This document shows, piece after piece, positions 52,893 to 64,000 of a stretch of DNA of 64,000 nt. The DNA lies in NCBI GenBank assembly GCA_018332375.1, contig BOPV01000001.1, forward strand, positions 1,302,001 to 1,366,000. Reading direction: 5' to 3'. Positions within the stretch are counted from its first letter, which is position 1. Each line of letters begins with the position of its first letter. The notes beneath the pieces were generated by a model that did no database searches, was not told the origin of the DNA, and worked only from the letters and a program-made list of their open reading frames with translations. Source of the DNA: Roseiterribacter gracilis. GTDB taxonomy: Bacteria > Pseudomonadota > Alphaproteobacteria > BOG-932 > Roseiterribacteraceae. The position numbers were made by a program, and so were the translations under genes.

Positions 52893-52907
<15 letters not shown>
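51948..52907 (+). CDS. Alpha/beta hydrolase of the hormone-sensitive-lipase family (acetyl esterase type)
   Basis: A 319-residue cytoplasmic esterase. The oxyanion motif HGGGWTFF, the nucleophile elbow GGDSAGGNLS, and the Asp and His of VPECDVLTEQ and GATHSFLEAVS make a complete catalytic set. The start is GTG 51948 (coding P-S-A-A-D after the initiator); no in-frame ATG precedes the conserved region. No signal peptide. Its 3' end overlaps the convergent MFS gene by 15 bp. Substrate is probably a short-chain ester, perhaps of an aromatic or terpenoid acid, given the aromatic-acid type transporter beside it. Confidence 0.9.
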
Positions 52908-55688
<2,781 letters not shown>

Positions 55689-55690
55689 TC

Positions 55691-56701
55691 ATGCCGATGA
55701 ATATGATTCAGGCGCTGAACTCGGCCATGGACGTGATGCTCGATCGCGATCCGAACGTGCTGGTGTTCGGCGAAGACGTTGGATTTTTCGGCGGCGTTTT
55801 TCGCGCCACCGAAGGTCTGCAGAAGAAATACGGATTGAAGCGCTGCTTCGACACGCCGATTGGCGAAGGCGGCATCGTCGCGGTTGCGATCGGCATGGGT
55901 GCGTACGGTCTGCGCCCCTGCGTCGAAATCCAGTTCGCGGATTACATCTATCCCGCGTTCGACCAGCTCGTCTCCGAAGCGGCGCGTCTGCGCTATCGCT
56001 CGGCGGGTGATTTCTGGGCACCACTGACCGTGCGCACACCGTATGGCGGCGGCATTTTCGGCGGCCAGACGCACAGCCAGTCGCCCGAAGCCTTGTTCAC
56101 GCACGTCGCGGGTTTGAAGACGGTCATTCCGTCGAACCCGTACGATGCCAAAGGCCTGTTGATCGCCTCGATCGAAGAAGACGATCCGGTCATCTTCCTC
56201 GAACCCAAGCGCATCTATAACGGCCCGTTCGACGGTCACCACAACAAGCCCGTCAGCCCGTGGGCGAACTTCCCCGAAAGCAACGTGCCCGAAGGCTATT
56301 ACACCGTGCCGCTGGGCAAGGCGGCGCGCGTGCGCGAAGGCAAGGACGTCACCGTGCTTGCTTACGGCACGATGGTGCATGTTGCCAAAGCTGCAGCCGA
56401 CGATGCCAAAATCGACGCAGAGATTTTGGATCTGCGCACGTTGTTGCCGCTCGACATCGACGCAATCGTTGAGTCGGTGAAGAAGACCGGCCGTTGCGTC
56501 ATCGTGCACGAAGCGACGCGCACCTCGGGCTTCGGCGCCGAACTGTCGGCACTGGTGCAGGAAAACTGCTTCTATCATCTCGAAGCGCCGATCGAACGCG
56601 TCACCGGTTGGGACACGCCCTACCCGCACGCATTCGAGTGGGATTACTTCCCCGGCCCCAAGCGCACGGCTGCGGCGATGCGCAAAGTCATGGAAGGCTG
56701 A
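55691..56701 (+). CDS. bkdA2: Branched-chain 2-oxoacid dehydrogenase E1 beta subunit
   Basis: A 336-residue partner subunit that completes the ThDP active site. Typical transketolase-like beta sequence: FGEDVGFFGGVFRATEGLQ, TPIGEGGIVAVAIGMGAYG, IQFADYIYPAFDQLVSEAA, GGGIFGGQTHSQSPEALFTH and PSNPYDAKGLLIASIEEDDP, with the C-terminal transketolase domain DVTVLAYGTMVHVA. The FGGQTHSQS block with its conserved histidine fits BCKDH E1beta. It starts 2 bp after bkdA1 and is followed by bkdB after 5 bp, so it is translationally linked. Confidence 0.95.
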   Translation: MPMNMIQALNSAMDVMLDRDPNVLVFGEDVGFFGGVFRATEGLQKKYGLKRCFDTPIGEGGIVAVAIGMGAYGLRPCVEIQFADYIYPAFDQLVSEAARLRYRSAGDFWAPLTVRTPYGGGIFGGQTHSQSPEALFTHVAGLKTVIPSNPYDAKGLLIASIEEDDPVIFLEPKRIYNGPFDGHHNKPVSPWANFPESNVPEGYYTVPLGKAARVREGKDVTVLAYGTMVHVAKAAADDAKIDAEILDLRTLLPLDIDAIVESVKKTGRCVIVHEATRTSGFGAELSALVQENCFYHLEAPIERVTGWDTPYPHAFEWDYFPGPKRTAAAMRKVMEG

Positions 56702-56706
56702 GCCAG

Positions 56707-58029
56707 ATGGGTCGCTACGGATTCAAACTGCCCGACGTGGGCGAAGGCACTGCTGAAGCGGAAATCGCTGCCTGGCATGTCGAGATCGGCCAGACGGTCG
56801 ATGAAGACGCGCCGCTGGTCGATGTGATGACCGACAAGGCGACGATCGAAATCACGTCGCCCGTCAAAGGCAAAGTGATCGCGCGTACCGGCAGTCCCGG
56901 CGACATGGCGCCGGTCGGCTCGGTGATCGTGGAGTTCGAAGTCGAAGGTGAAGGCAATGCTGCCGGCGCGGCGCAGGCCGCTGCGCCCGTCGCAGCGAAG
57001 GTCGAGGACCCGACCGAAACCCCGTCGCCGGTCGAGCAGGCTGCGCGCGTGATCGACGCGCCGGAACACACACCGGCCGCTCCGAAAGCAGCACCGAAGC
57101 CGCAAGCAGCAGCGCCGACCTGGTCGACGCGTACCGCCGACGCAAAGCCGCTCGCCTCGCCCGCCGTGCGTCGGCAAGCGCACGAGCAAGGCGTCGAATT
57201 GCAATATGTGCCGGGCTCGGGTCCGGCCGGCCGCATCACCCACGGCGATCTCGACGCCTATGTCGACGCGCGCCGCAATGGCGGCGGCGCATCGTCGGGC
57301 GGTTCGCGCCTGACGCAGCGGCACGGCGCCGACGAAGTCAAAGTGATCGGCCTGCGCCGCAAGATTGCCGAACGCATGCAGGACGCCAAACGGCGCATCC
57401 CGCATTTCATGTATGCCGATGAAATGGACGTGACCGAGCTCGATGAGCTGCGCGCCCATATGAACGCGCAGAATAAGGGTCGTGCCGATCGTCCCAAACT
57501 CACCTTACTGCCGTTCTTGATGCGCGCGATGGCCAAGGTGTTGCCGGCCTATCCGCAGTTGAATGCGCGCTATGACGACGAAGCCGGCATCGTGCATCGC
57601 CACCATGCGATCCATATCGGCATCGCGACGCAGACCGCATCGGGTCTGGCTGTGCCGGTGGTGCGCCATGTCGAAGCGCGCGACATCTATGATTGCGCCA
57701 ACGAGCTGGCACGCGTGGCGCAAGCGACGCGCGACGGCAAGGCGACGCGCGAAGAACTGTCAGGCTCGACGATTACGATTTCCAGCCTAGGTCCGATGGG
57801 TGGCCTGGTTTCCACGCCGGTCATCAACTCGCCCGAAGTCGGCATCATCGCGGTCAACAAGATCCTCGAACGTCCAGTCGTGAAGAACGGCCAGATCGTC
57901 GTGCGCAAGATGATGAACCTGTCTTCGTCGTTCGATCATCGCGTCGTTGATGGTTGGGACGCCGCTGAATTCATCCAGCGCGTCAAAGCCGTTCTGGAAT
58001 TCCCCGCTACGCTCTTCATCGACGAATGA
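56707..58029 (+). CDS. bkdB: Branched-chain 2-oxoacid dehydrogenase E2, lipoyl acyltransferase
   Basis: A 440-residue core subunit transferring the acyl group to CoA. One lipoyl domain (residues 1-80) has the lipoylated Lys44 in VMTDKATIEI. A proline/alanine linker follows, then the peripheral-subunit-binding domain (~146-187, SPAVRRQAHEQGVELQYV and GRITHGDLDAY). The catalytic domain contains the block SFDHRVVDGWDAAEF with His-Asp. Start at ATG 56707, 5 bp after the bkdA2 stop. Only one lipoyl domain is present, as expected for BCKDH E2. Separated from the E3 gene by a 122-bp gap that holds a palindromic repeat pair. Confidence 0.95.
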   Translation: MGRYGFKLPDVGEGTAEAEIAAWHVEIGQTVDEDAPLVDVMTDKATIEITSPVKGKVIARTGSPGDMAPVGSVIVEFEVEGEGNAAGAAQAAAPVAAKVEDPTETPSPVEQAARVIDAPEHTPAAPKAAPKPQAAAPTWSTRTADAKPLASPAVRRQAHEQGVELQYVPGSGPAGRITHGDLDAYVDARRNGGGASSGGSRLTQRHGADEVKVIGLRRKIAERMQDAKRRIPHFMYADEMDVTELDELRAHMNAQNKGRADRPKLTLLPFLMRAMAKVLPAYPQLNARYDDEAGIVHRHHAIHIGIATQTASGLAVPVVRHVEARDIYDCANELARVAQATRDGKATREELSGSTITISSLGPMGGLVSTPVINSPEVGIIAVNKILERPVVKNGQIVVRKMMNLSSSFDHRVVDGWDAAEFIQRVKAVLEFPATLFIDE

Positions 58030-58037
58030 CGCGCAGC

Positions 58038-58133
58038 GTCATCCCCGCGCAGGCGGGGATCCAGGAGTTTCCGTAGGGGAATTCCGACCGTTGCAAGCTC
58101 GACCACCTGGATCCCCGCCTTCGCGGGGATGAC
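58038..58133. repeat. Inverted pair of palindromic REP-like units between E2 and E3 genes
   Basis: A 28-bp unit at 58038-58065 begins GTCATCCCCGCG and ends GGCGGGGATCCAGG. It is repeated in reverse orientation at 58106-58133 (CCTGGATCCCCGCC...GGGGATGAC). Each unit holds a hairpin ATCCCCGC-4 nt-GCGGGGAT (58041-58060 and 58111-58130), and the two units can pair with each other. This is the kind of dispersed intergenic palindrome found in many proteobacterial genomes. Confidence 0.85.
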
Positions 58134-58151
58134 GACAAGAGAAGTGCGAAG

Positions 58152-59543
58152 ATGGCTGAAACACTGAAACCCAAAGTCCTTGTCGTAGGCGGCGGCCCGG
58201 GCGGGTATGTCGCTGCGATCCGCGCCGGCCAGTTCGGTCTCGACACAATTCTGGTCGAAGGCGACAAGCTTGGCGGCACATGCCTGATCCGTGGCTGCAT
58301 TCCGTCCAAGGCGGTCATCCATGCCGCGTCGAACTTCGAGACCATGACCAAAGCGGTCAAAGGTCATCACGGCATCACGTTGGCAGCGGCACCGCAGCTC
58401 GACTTCGCCAAGACCGTGGCGTGGAAGGAAGAGATCGTCGGCAAGCTGAATAGCGGCGTCACCGCATTGCTCAAGCGCGCCAAGGTCAAAGTCGTGCATG
58501 GCTGGGCCAAGTTCAGCGACGGCAAGACTTGCACCGTCGACACCAAAGACGGTCCGGTCACCATCACCGCCGACAACGTCATTCTCGCCAACGGTTCGCT
58601 GCCGGTCGAACTTCGTTCGCTGCCGTTCGGCGGGAACGTGATTTCGTCGACCGAAGCGTTGTCGTTGCCGACTTTGCCGAACAAGCTGGTCGTGGTCGGC
58701 GGCGGCTATATCGGCCTCGAACTCGGCATCGCCTTCCGCAAGCTCGGCGCCGAGGTCACCATCGTCGAAGCGCAGGATCGGATTTTGCCGATCTACGACG
58801 CGGCGCTGGTCGAGCCCGTGAAGAAGTGGCTGGAGAAGAACGGGGTGAAGATCCTGCTCGGCGCCAAAGCAAGCGGCGTCGAAAACGGTGCGCTGGTGGT
58901 CGAAACCAAGGACGGCAAGAAGGAAACGCTGCCGGCCGACAAGATCCTGGTCACGATCGGCCGCAAGCCGAACACGCAAGGTTGGGGCTTGGAAAACATG
59001 GCCGTCGATCTCGACGGCGCCTTCGTCAAAGTCGATGGCGAATGCCGCACCTCGATGCGCGGCGTCTATGCGATCGGCGATCTCGTCGGCGAACCGATGC
59101 TGGCGCACAAAGCATCGGCGCAAGGCGAGATGGTTGCCGAGATCATTGCGGGCAAGCGCCGCAAGTTCGAACCGGTTGCGATCCCCGCCATCTGCTTCAC
59201 CGAACCGGAAGTGGTCAGCGTCGGCCTGTTGCCGACCGACAAAGGGGCTGAAGGCGCACTGACGGCCAACTTCCCGTTCCAGGCCAATGGCCGCGCGCTG
59301 ACGATGGATGCGGGCGACGAAGGCGGCTTCGTGCGCGTCGTTGCGCGCAAAGACGACCATCGCATTCTGGGCATCCAGGCGGTTGGCCTGCACGTGTCGG
59401 AATTGTCGGGCGAGTTCGTGCACGCGCTGGAAATGGGCGCGGTGCTGGAAGACATCGCCGGCACGATCCACGCGCATCCAACCCTGGGCGAAGCTTTCCA
59501 CGAAGCGACGCTGCGGGCGCTGGGACACGCGATTCACGTGTGA
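58152..59543 (+). CDS. lpdA: Dihydrolipoyl dehydrogenase (E3)
   Basis: A 463-residue FAD/NAD flavoprotein that reoxidises the lipoyl group of E2. The FAD site VLVVGGGPGGYVAAIRAG, the redox disulphide Cys44/Cys49 in GGTCLIRGCIPSKA, the NAD site LVVVGGGYIGLELG, MRGVYAIGDLVGEPMLAHKA and the C-terminal His-Glu in TIHAHPTLGEAFHEA are all present. Fourth gene of the bkd operon; a dedicated E3 here suggests a complex-specific enzyme. ATG 58152 follows GAAG at 5 bp. The palindromic repeat pair immediately upstream could modulate its expression relative to E1 and E2. Confidence 0.96.
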   Translation: MAETLKPKVLVVGGGPGGYVAAIRAGQFGLDTILVEGDKLGGTCLIRGCIPSKAVIHAASNFETMTKAVKGHHGITLAAAPQLDFAKTVAWKEEIVGKLNSGVTALLKRAKVKVVHGWAKFSDGKTCTVDTKDGPVTITADNVILANGSLPVELRSLPFGGNVISSTEALSLPTLPNKLVVVGGGYIGLELGIAFRKLGAEVTIVEAQDRILPIYDAALVEPVKKWLEKNGVKILLGAKASGVENGALVVETKDGKKETLPADKILVTIGRKPNTQGWGLENMAVDLDGAFVKVDGECRTSMRGVYAIGDLVGEPMLAHKASAQGEMVAEIIAGKRRKFEPVAIPAICFTEPEVVSVGLLPTDKGAEGALTANFPFQANGRALTMDAGDEGGFVRVVARKDDHRILGIQAVGLHVSELSGEFVHALEMGAVLEDIAGTIHAHPTLGEAFHEATLRALGHAIHV

Positions 59544-59570
59544 GCCCATGCACGCGATATAGTCGCGTGC

Positions 59571-60680
59571 ATGCAGCAACCAGCACCCGCCCCGTCGCTT
59601 CCTGACGGTATCCGCGCCCGCTTCGTCGACAACGGCAACGGCCTGTCGATGCACCTGCTTGAAGCGGGTGACGCGGGACGGCCGTTGGTCATTCTGCTGC
59701 ACGGCTTTCCCGAGCTTGCCTATTCGTGGCGCAAGCTGATGCTGCCGCTCGCGGCGGCGGGATATCACGTCGTTGCACCGGATCAGCGCGGCTATGGACG
59801 CACGACCGGTTGGGACGCCGACTATGACGGCGACGTCGCGTCGTTTCGTCTGCTCAATCTGGTGCGCGATACGATCGGGCTGGTCGATGCGCTAGGCGCC
59901 AACCAGGTCGCCTGCATCGTCGGACATGATTTCGGCGCGTCGGTCGCGGGCAATTGCGCGCTGATCCGCCCCGACATCTTCCGCGCGCTGTGTCTGATGA
60001 CGCCGTTCGCGGGCGCGCCGCCCTTGAAGAAGCCCGCGCCAGCCAGCGACATTCACGCCGATCTCGCTTCGCTGGCGCGGCCGCGCAAACATTATCACTG
60101 GTACTATTCAACGCGCGAAGCCAACGACGACATGTGGCACGCGCCGCAAGGCATGCACGATTTCCTGCGCGCCTACTTCCACGCCAAGAGTGCCGACTGG
60201 GCTAACAACCATCCGCACAAGCTGGCCGGTTGGACTGCGACCGACCTGGCCAAGATGCCGACCTATTACATCATGGATCTCGACCAAGGCATGGCGGCGA
60301 CGGTCGCGCAGGAGATGCCGAGCGCGGAGGTGATCGCTGCCTGTACATGGTTGCGCGACGACGAGCTCGCCTTCTACGCCGCGACCTACAGCGCAACCGG
60401 CTTTCAGGGTGGGCTGCACTGGTATCGCTGCCGCACCGGTCCGTGGAACGCGGATCTCGAAGTCTTCGCCGGTCGCACGATCGACGTGCCGAGCTGTTTC
60501 ATCGGCGGCGCTGCGGATTGGGGCGTCTTTCAGATGCCGGGCGCGTTCGAGAAAATGCAGAGCAGCGTCTGCACCGACATGCGCTTCGTCGACTTGCTCG
60601 ATGGCGCCGGCCACTGGGTGCAGCAGGAAAAGACCGTTGAAGTCATGCACCTGCTGCTGCGCTTTCTGCGCACCCTTTAA
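59571..60680 (+). CDS. Epoxide-hydrolase-like alpha/beta hydrolase
   Basis: A 369-residue cytoplasmic hydrolase. The oxyanion/epoxide-pocket block LLHGFPELAYSWRKLM, the nucleophile Asp in IVGHDFGASVAGN and the base His in LDGAGHWVQQEK are in the order seen in epoxide hydrolases, with APDQRGYGRT after strand 4. Haloalkane dehalogenase or other alpha/beta-hydrolase reactions are possible. It follows lpdA by 27 bp on the same strand and may be read from the bkd transcript. The stop TAA overlaps the TAA of the convergent mtgA by 4 bp. Confidence 0.88.
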   Translation: MQQPAPAPSLPDGIRARFVDNGNGLSMHLLEAGDAGRPLVILLHGFPELAYSWRKLMLPLAAAGYHVVAPDQRGYGRTTGWDADYDGDVASFRLLNLVRDTIGLVDALGANQVACIVGHDFGASVAGNCALIRPDIFRALCLMTPFAGAPPLKKPAPASDIHADLASLARPRKHYHWYYSTREANDDMWHAPQGMHDFLRAYFHAKSADWANNHPHKLAGWTATDLAKMPTYYIMDLDQGMAATVAQEMPSAEVIAACTWLRDDELAFYAATYSATGFQGGLHWYRCRTGPWNADLEVFAGRTIDVPSCFIGGAADWGVFQMPGAFEKMQSSVCTDMRFVDLLDGAGHWVQQEKTVEVMHLLLRFLRTL

Positions 60681-61354
60681 TCGAGACAGTCGAGCAGCGA
60701 GCCGAGCTGCGTCACGCGCCGGCGCAGCAGCGCTGCGCGTTCGCGCACATAGGGTCCGGGATGATCGGCCGACCAGCTCCGCGGTGCCGGCAGAATGGAC
60801 GCCAGCCGCGCTGCTTCATCGTCCGTGAGGTGCGCTGCGTCTTTGCGGAAAAAGGCGCGCGACGCGGCCTGGGCGCCGTAGATGCCCGGGCCGAATTCGA
60901 CGACGTTCAAATAGACTTCGATTACGCGTCGTTTCGGCCACAAGATCGCAAGCTGCGGCGTCAGCCACAGCTCGGCGGCTTTGCGCAGCAAGGTGCGCGA
61001 CGGCGGCAGGAACAGGTTGCGCGCCAACTGCATTGTGATGGTGCTGGCGCCGCGCGCGTCGTCGCCTTCGAGCTTGGCGTCGACCTGCGCCTGCAACGCC
61101 GCCGTATCGACGCCGAAACGTTGCACGCAGAAGCCATTGTCTTCGCCGGCCACGACGAGACGCGCCAAGGAGGGCGCAATGCGATCGAGCGGCGTCCAGT
61201 TGCGCACCGGCCGATCGCCTTCGATCCAACGCACCAGCATCAACGGCGTCGGCGGTGGCGGCACGAAGCGCAACACCAGCATTGCGAGCGGCGGCGCCAG
61301 CAGCAGCACCAAGATTGCGCGCTTTGCAAAGCGAATGAGTCCGGACCTTCGCAT
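60677..61354 (-). CDS. mtgA: Monofunctional biosynthetic peptidoglycan transglycosylase
   Basis: A 225-residue membrane-anchored GT51 enzyme that polymerises lipid II into glycan strands in the periplasm. One N-terminal membrane helix (~12-30), then VVAGEDNGFCVQRFGVD with the catalytic Glu, the donor-site GASTITMQLARNLFL, and KRRVIEVYLNVVEFGPGIYG. There is no transpeptidase domain, so it is monofunctional. Start at ATG 61354 (MRRSGLIRF); an upstream frame adds a non-homologous leader. Divergent from the LOV-like kinase gene. Confidence 0.94.
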   Translation of the reverse strand: MRRSGLIRFAKRAILVLLLAPPLAMLVLRFVPPPPTPLMLVRWIEGDRPVRNWTPLDRIAPSLARLVVAGEDNGFCVQRFGVDTAALQAQVDAKLEGDDARGASTITMQLARNLFLPPSRTLLRKAAELWLTPQLAILWPKRRVIEVYLNVVEFGPGIYGAQAASRAFFRKDAAHLTDDEAARLASILPAPRSWSADHPGPYVRERAALLRRRVTQLGSLLDCLD

Positions 61355-61488
61355 CCCGTCCCACTCGCATTTGCATTGTGCTGCGGCAAGAGGGGTATAC
61401 CCGGCGGGAGGAATTACCGGCCGGGGGCGTTTGCAGGAAATGACCAACTCCCTCGACAAACGCCAAGTCAGATGCTGATGATTTCGGC

Positions 61489-64000
61489 ATGACTTTGCGC
61501 CGTCGCCTCTTGGCTCTGGTGATCGCGGCGACCTTGCCCGCTGCGGCGGCGATTGGGTGGCACGGCTGGACCGAAACGAAGCGTCGCGAGTTAGACGTCC
61601 AACAGGCTGCGCTGGTACAAAGCAAACTGCTCGCGTCCGAGCTGACGCGCATCCTCGACGGCAAACACCAGCTGCTGCTGGGCCTCAGCAAAATCCGTTC
61701 GGTGCGCGAAAACGAAAATCCGCGTTGCAACAACCTGCTGCACGAAGTGCACGACGCACTTCCCGGCAACACGTTCCTCGCCGTGTTTGGCGGCAAGGGC
61801 ACAATATTGTGCGGCTCGCTCGCGACCGACGAAAACGCTGCCGAGAGTCCGTTTTTCCTCCGCGCGCTTGATACTGGAGGCTTCGCCGTCGGCGAATATT
61901 CGACCGGGCGTTTCACCGGTCGTCCCGCCCTGCATCTCGCCTTGGCGATGCCGAACGCGGCGGGCAAGGTCCAGGTTCTAGCTGCGGGGATGAGCTTGCA
62001 TTGGCTGGCGCAGCAGCTGGTCGAACGCGACCTTCCCTACAATGCGCAAGTCACCGTCACCGACCGCAACGGCGTCGTGCTCGCCACCTCGGAAGGCGCG
62101 TCCAACGCGGTGGGCGAGCGCATCGATGAACGTCGCATGCGCAACCTGGTGCGACCGATCGCGGGCGTGATCGACATCGTCGGGATCGACCATGTCGAAC
62201 GCACGATCGGCTATGCACCTGTGCTGATCGACGGCGAACGCGCGCTGCATGTCGAGATGGCGATCTCAACCGAGGAAGCAATGGCCGGCATCCGGAACGC
62301 GATCTTGCGCGACCAGATCGCCTTTGCCGGTGCCATCTTGCTGGCGTTGCTGCTGGTTTGGTGGTGGGGCGATCGTCGCGTGCGCCAGCCGATGGCGCAA
62401 TTGCTGAGCACGGTGCGCGCCTGGGGCGCCGGCAATCTCGGCGTCCGTACCGGCCTTCCCTACGACAAGACGGAATTCGGCCAGTTGGCCGCGACCTTCG
62501 ATTCCGTCGGGATGGCGCTCGACATGCGCACGCGCGAATTGGCCTTCGCCAAAGAGCGGGCTGAGGCGGCGGCCGATCGATTGCGCATTATCGATCGCGC
62601 GGTGCAGGCCAGCTCGTCGCCGATCATTCTGGTTGATGCGTTGGCGGCCGAGCAGCCGATCGTTTACGTAAATCCCGCCTTCGAACGCACGACCCTGTAC
62701 AGCGCCGACGAAGCGTTGGGGCAGAATTGCCGCTTTCTGCGCGATCCCGCCAGCAACGACGACACCGAACGCGACCGGCTGCGCAAAGCGTTGCGGTTCC
62801 AGCGCCGTGCCACGGTACAGCTGCACAATCGGCGCAAAGACGGCACGACGTTTCTGTGCGAGCTGAACGTAACGCCGGTGCTGAACGGATCGGGGCTGGT
62901 AACGCATTTCGTCGGCTGGCTGCTCGATCTCAGCGAACGCGAAGCCGCCCAGCGCGGCGAGCGCGAAGCGACCGCCATGTTGCTGCAGGTGATGGAAGCG
63001 ACCACCGACTCGGTCGTCGCGGTCGGCATGGATCGCCGCATCACCTATCTGAACCACAATGCGCGGCTACGCCTGGCGCCGGGTCGCGACATGATCGGCG
63101 AGGATTTGTGGGACCTGTTCGCAGAAACCGACAGCGAGCTGTTCCGCGACAGCTACGACCGGGTCATGAAGGACCGCGCGCCCGTCTCGTTCGAAGCCTA
63201 TTATCCGCCGCGACGTAGCTGGTTCGACGTGCACGCCCATCCGACGCAGGGTGGGATGACGATCTTCTTCCGCGATATCGGCCCGCGCAAACAAGCCGAA
63301 GCAGCGCTGATCGCCGCCAAGGAACAGGCCGAAGCGGCAAGCCAGGCCAAAAGCAATTTCCTGGCGACGATGAGCCACGAATTGCGCACGCCGTTGAATG
63401 CGGTCATCGGTTTCGCGGAAATCATCGCCAGCGGCATGGTCGGCCCGATCGACCCGCAATATGCCGAGTATGGCGAAGATATCTTCCGTTCGGGCCGGCA
63501 CTTGCTGCAGGTGATCAACGACGTGCTGGATATTTCCAAGATCGAGGCCGGGCGGCTGGCGCTGGACGAAAGCCAGGTCAGTCTCGACGACGTCGTGCTG
63601 GGTTGCGTGCAACTGGTGCGCGGCAATGCCGGCGACCGCGACATGCGGATCGATTGTTCGCTGTCGAATGGGCTGGTGGTGCGCGCCGACCCGCTGCGGC
63701 TGCGCCAGGCGTTTCTGAATCTATTGTCGAACGCGATCAAGTTCGGCCATGCCGGTGACGTCATCAACGTCGTGGTCGTGCGCAACCAGGACGGCGATGC
63801 CTGCATCACCGTGCATGACCGCGGCATCGGCATGGCGCCCGACCAGATTCCCGTCGCGCTGCAGCCCTTCGGCCAAATCCAGAATGCCTTCTCGCGCACC
63901 TACGAAGGAACCGGCCTCGGACTGCCCATCGCCAAACAACTGATCGAGCTGCATGACGGTGCGCTGGTGGTCGATTCACAACCGGGCAAGGGCACCAGCG
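61489..64000 (+). CDS. Sensor histidine kinase with LOV-like PAS domain (3' end outside the window)
   Basis: At least 837 codons from ATG 61489, open to the right edge. A signal-anchor helix (residues ~7-22), a periplasmic sensor to ~280 and a second helix (~282-302) are followed by a HAMP-like segment. Then comes a first PAS domain (~362-485) with the LOV-type GQNCRFLRDP (Cys414) and HNRRKDGTTF. The LOV glutamine near the end is replaced by Leu478 in GWLLDLS. A second PAS (~500-600) precedes HisKA (MSHELRTPLNAV, His630) and a HATPase with NLLSNAIKFG and YEGTGLGLPIAKQL. Domain order suggests a hybrid or orphan kinase. Whether it senses light is doubtful because key flavin contacts differ. Confidence 0.9.
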   Translation, partial: MTLRRRLLALVIAATLPAAAAIGWHGWTETKRRELDVQQAALVQSKLLASELTRILDGKHQLLLGLSKIRSVRENENPRCNNLLHEVHDALPGNTFLAVFGGKGTILCGSLATDENAAESPFFLRALDTGGFAVGEYSTGRFTGRPALHLALAMPNAAGKVQVLAAGMSLHWLAQQLVERDLPYNAQVTVTDRNGVVLATSEGASNAVGERIDERRMRNLVRPIAGVIDIVGIDHVERTIGYAPVLIDGERALHVEMAISTEEAMAGIRNAILRDQIAFAGAILLALLLVWWWGDRRVRQPMAQLLSTVRAWGAGNLGVRTGLPYDKTEFGQLAATFDSVGMALDMRTRELAFAKERAEAAADRLRIIDRAVQASSSPIILVDALAAEQPIVYVNPAFERTTLYSADEALGQNCRFLRDPASNDDTERDRLRKALRFQRRATVQLHNRRKDGTTFLCELNVTPVLNGSGLVTHFVGWLLDLSEREAAQRGEREATAMLLQVMEATTDSVVAVGMDRRITYLNHNARLRLAPGRDMIGEDLWDLFAETDSELFRDSYDRVMKDRAPVSFEAYYPPRRSWFDVHAHPTQGGMTIFFRDIGPRKQAEAALIAAKEQAEAASQAKSNFLATMSHELRTPLNAVIGFAEIIASGMVGPIDPQYAEYGEDIFRSGRHLLQVINDVLDISKIEAGRLALDESQVSLDDVVLGCVQLVRGNAGDRDMRIDCSLSNGLVVRADPLRLRQAFLNLLSNAIKFGHAGDVINVVVVRNQDGDACITVHDRGIGMAPDQIPVALQPFGQIQNAFSRTYEGTGLGLPIAKQLIELHDGALVVDSQPGKGTS

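Noticed and set aside
57936..59768. Long minus-strand open frame opposite lpdA.
   Set aside because: Composition is that of a codon-mirror shadow, and lpdA on the other strand has all catalytic motifs.
61440..61478. Twelve-codon open frame after AGGAA, ahead of the LOV-like kinase, as a leader peptide.
   Set aside because: No regulatory codons or attenuator structure; too short to support.

Overview
The window is about 64 kb of GC-rich, tightly packed chromosome with short intergenic gaps, many 4-bp ATGA overlaps and several GTG starts. The mix of genes points to a free-living, plant-polymer-degrading alphaproteobacterium of the sphingomonad/Caulobacter/Rhizomicrobium type. That mix includes TonB-dependent receptors paired with enzyme genes, a LacI-controlled pectin locus, DUF3141 and DUF3297 proteins, and a PKHD dioxygenase. 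The order is an inference from gene content. I saw no tRNA, rRNA, CRISPR, prophage or insertion sequence, and no gene-free stretch above 300 bp.

Layout. 1-5.05 kb: a cut-off hybrid histidine kinase with its response regulator, an outer-membrane barrel protein, a small membrane protein, tryptophan 2,3-dioxygenase and a small unknown. 5.06-7.3 kb: a DUF3141 alpha/beta hydrolase. 7.4-27.2 kb: a pectin/galacturonate utilisation locus. It holds a large LamG plus predicted toroid protein, KDG kinase, pectinesterase, a large TonB receptor, KduD, KduI, UxaC, a LacI regulator, altronate dehydratase, a hexuronate reductase, a PL1-type pectate lyase, an MhpD/FAH-family enzyme and a hexuronate MFS transporter. 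Copies of a TGACACCGGTGTCA-like palindrome sit before the receptor, uxaC and the pectate lyase/MhpD divergence, and probably bind the LacI protein.

27.2-32.6 kb: a PKHD dioxygenase coupled to a thiolase, an HpcH/HpaI aldolase, and an acyl-CoA dehydrogenase coupled to a CaiB/BaiF CoA-transferase. 32.6-37.7 kb: two paralogues of an unrecognised family bracket an Lrp regulator, a PLP lyase and an acetylpolyamine amidohydrolase-like protein. The first paralogue is interrupted by one in-frame TAG. 37.8-40.6 kb: a small membrane protein, a second TonB receptor and a DUF3297 protein. 40.6-51 kb: a probable peptide/amino-acid use module with four genes joined by ATGA overlaps (three amidohydrolase-family proteins and a small secreted protein), a siderophore-type TonB receptor and an amino-acid permease. 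51-54 kb: an AraC regulator, an esterase and an aromatic-acid-type MFS transporter. 54.5-59.5 kb: a branched-chain 2-oxoacid dehydrogenase operon (E1alpha, E1beta, E2, E3) with a palindromic repeat pair before E3. 59.6-64 kb: an epoxide-hydrolase-like protein, MtgA and a histidine kinase with a LOV-like PAS domain that runs off the right edge.

How the genes work together. In the pectin locus, secreted esterase and lyase would release oligogalacturonides, the receptor would import them, and the transporter would carry monomers across the inner membrane. UxaC, the reductase and UxaA take galacturonate to 2-keto-3-deoxygluconate (KDG). KduI and KduD take the unsaturated lyase product to the same compound, and KdgK phosphorylates it. 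KDPG aldolase, KdgF and a recognisable oligogalacturonide hydrolase are not seen here. All three TonB receptor genes are followed within about 15 bp by a strong hairpin and then by a same-strand gene.
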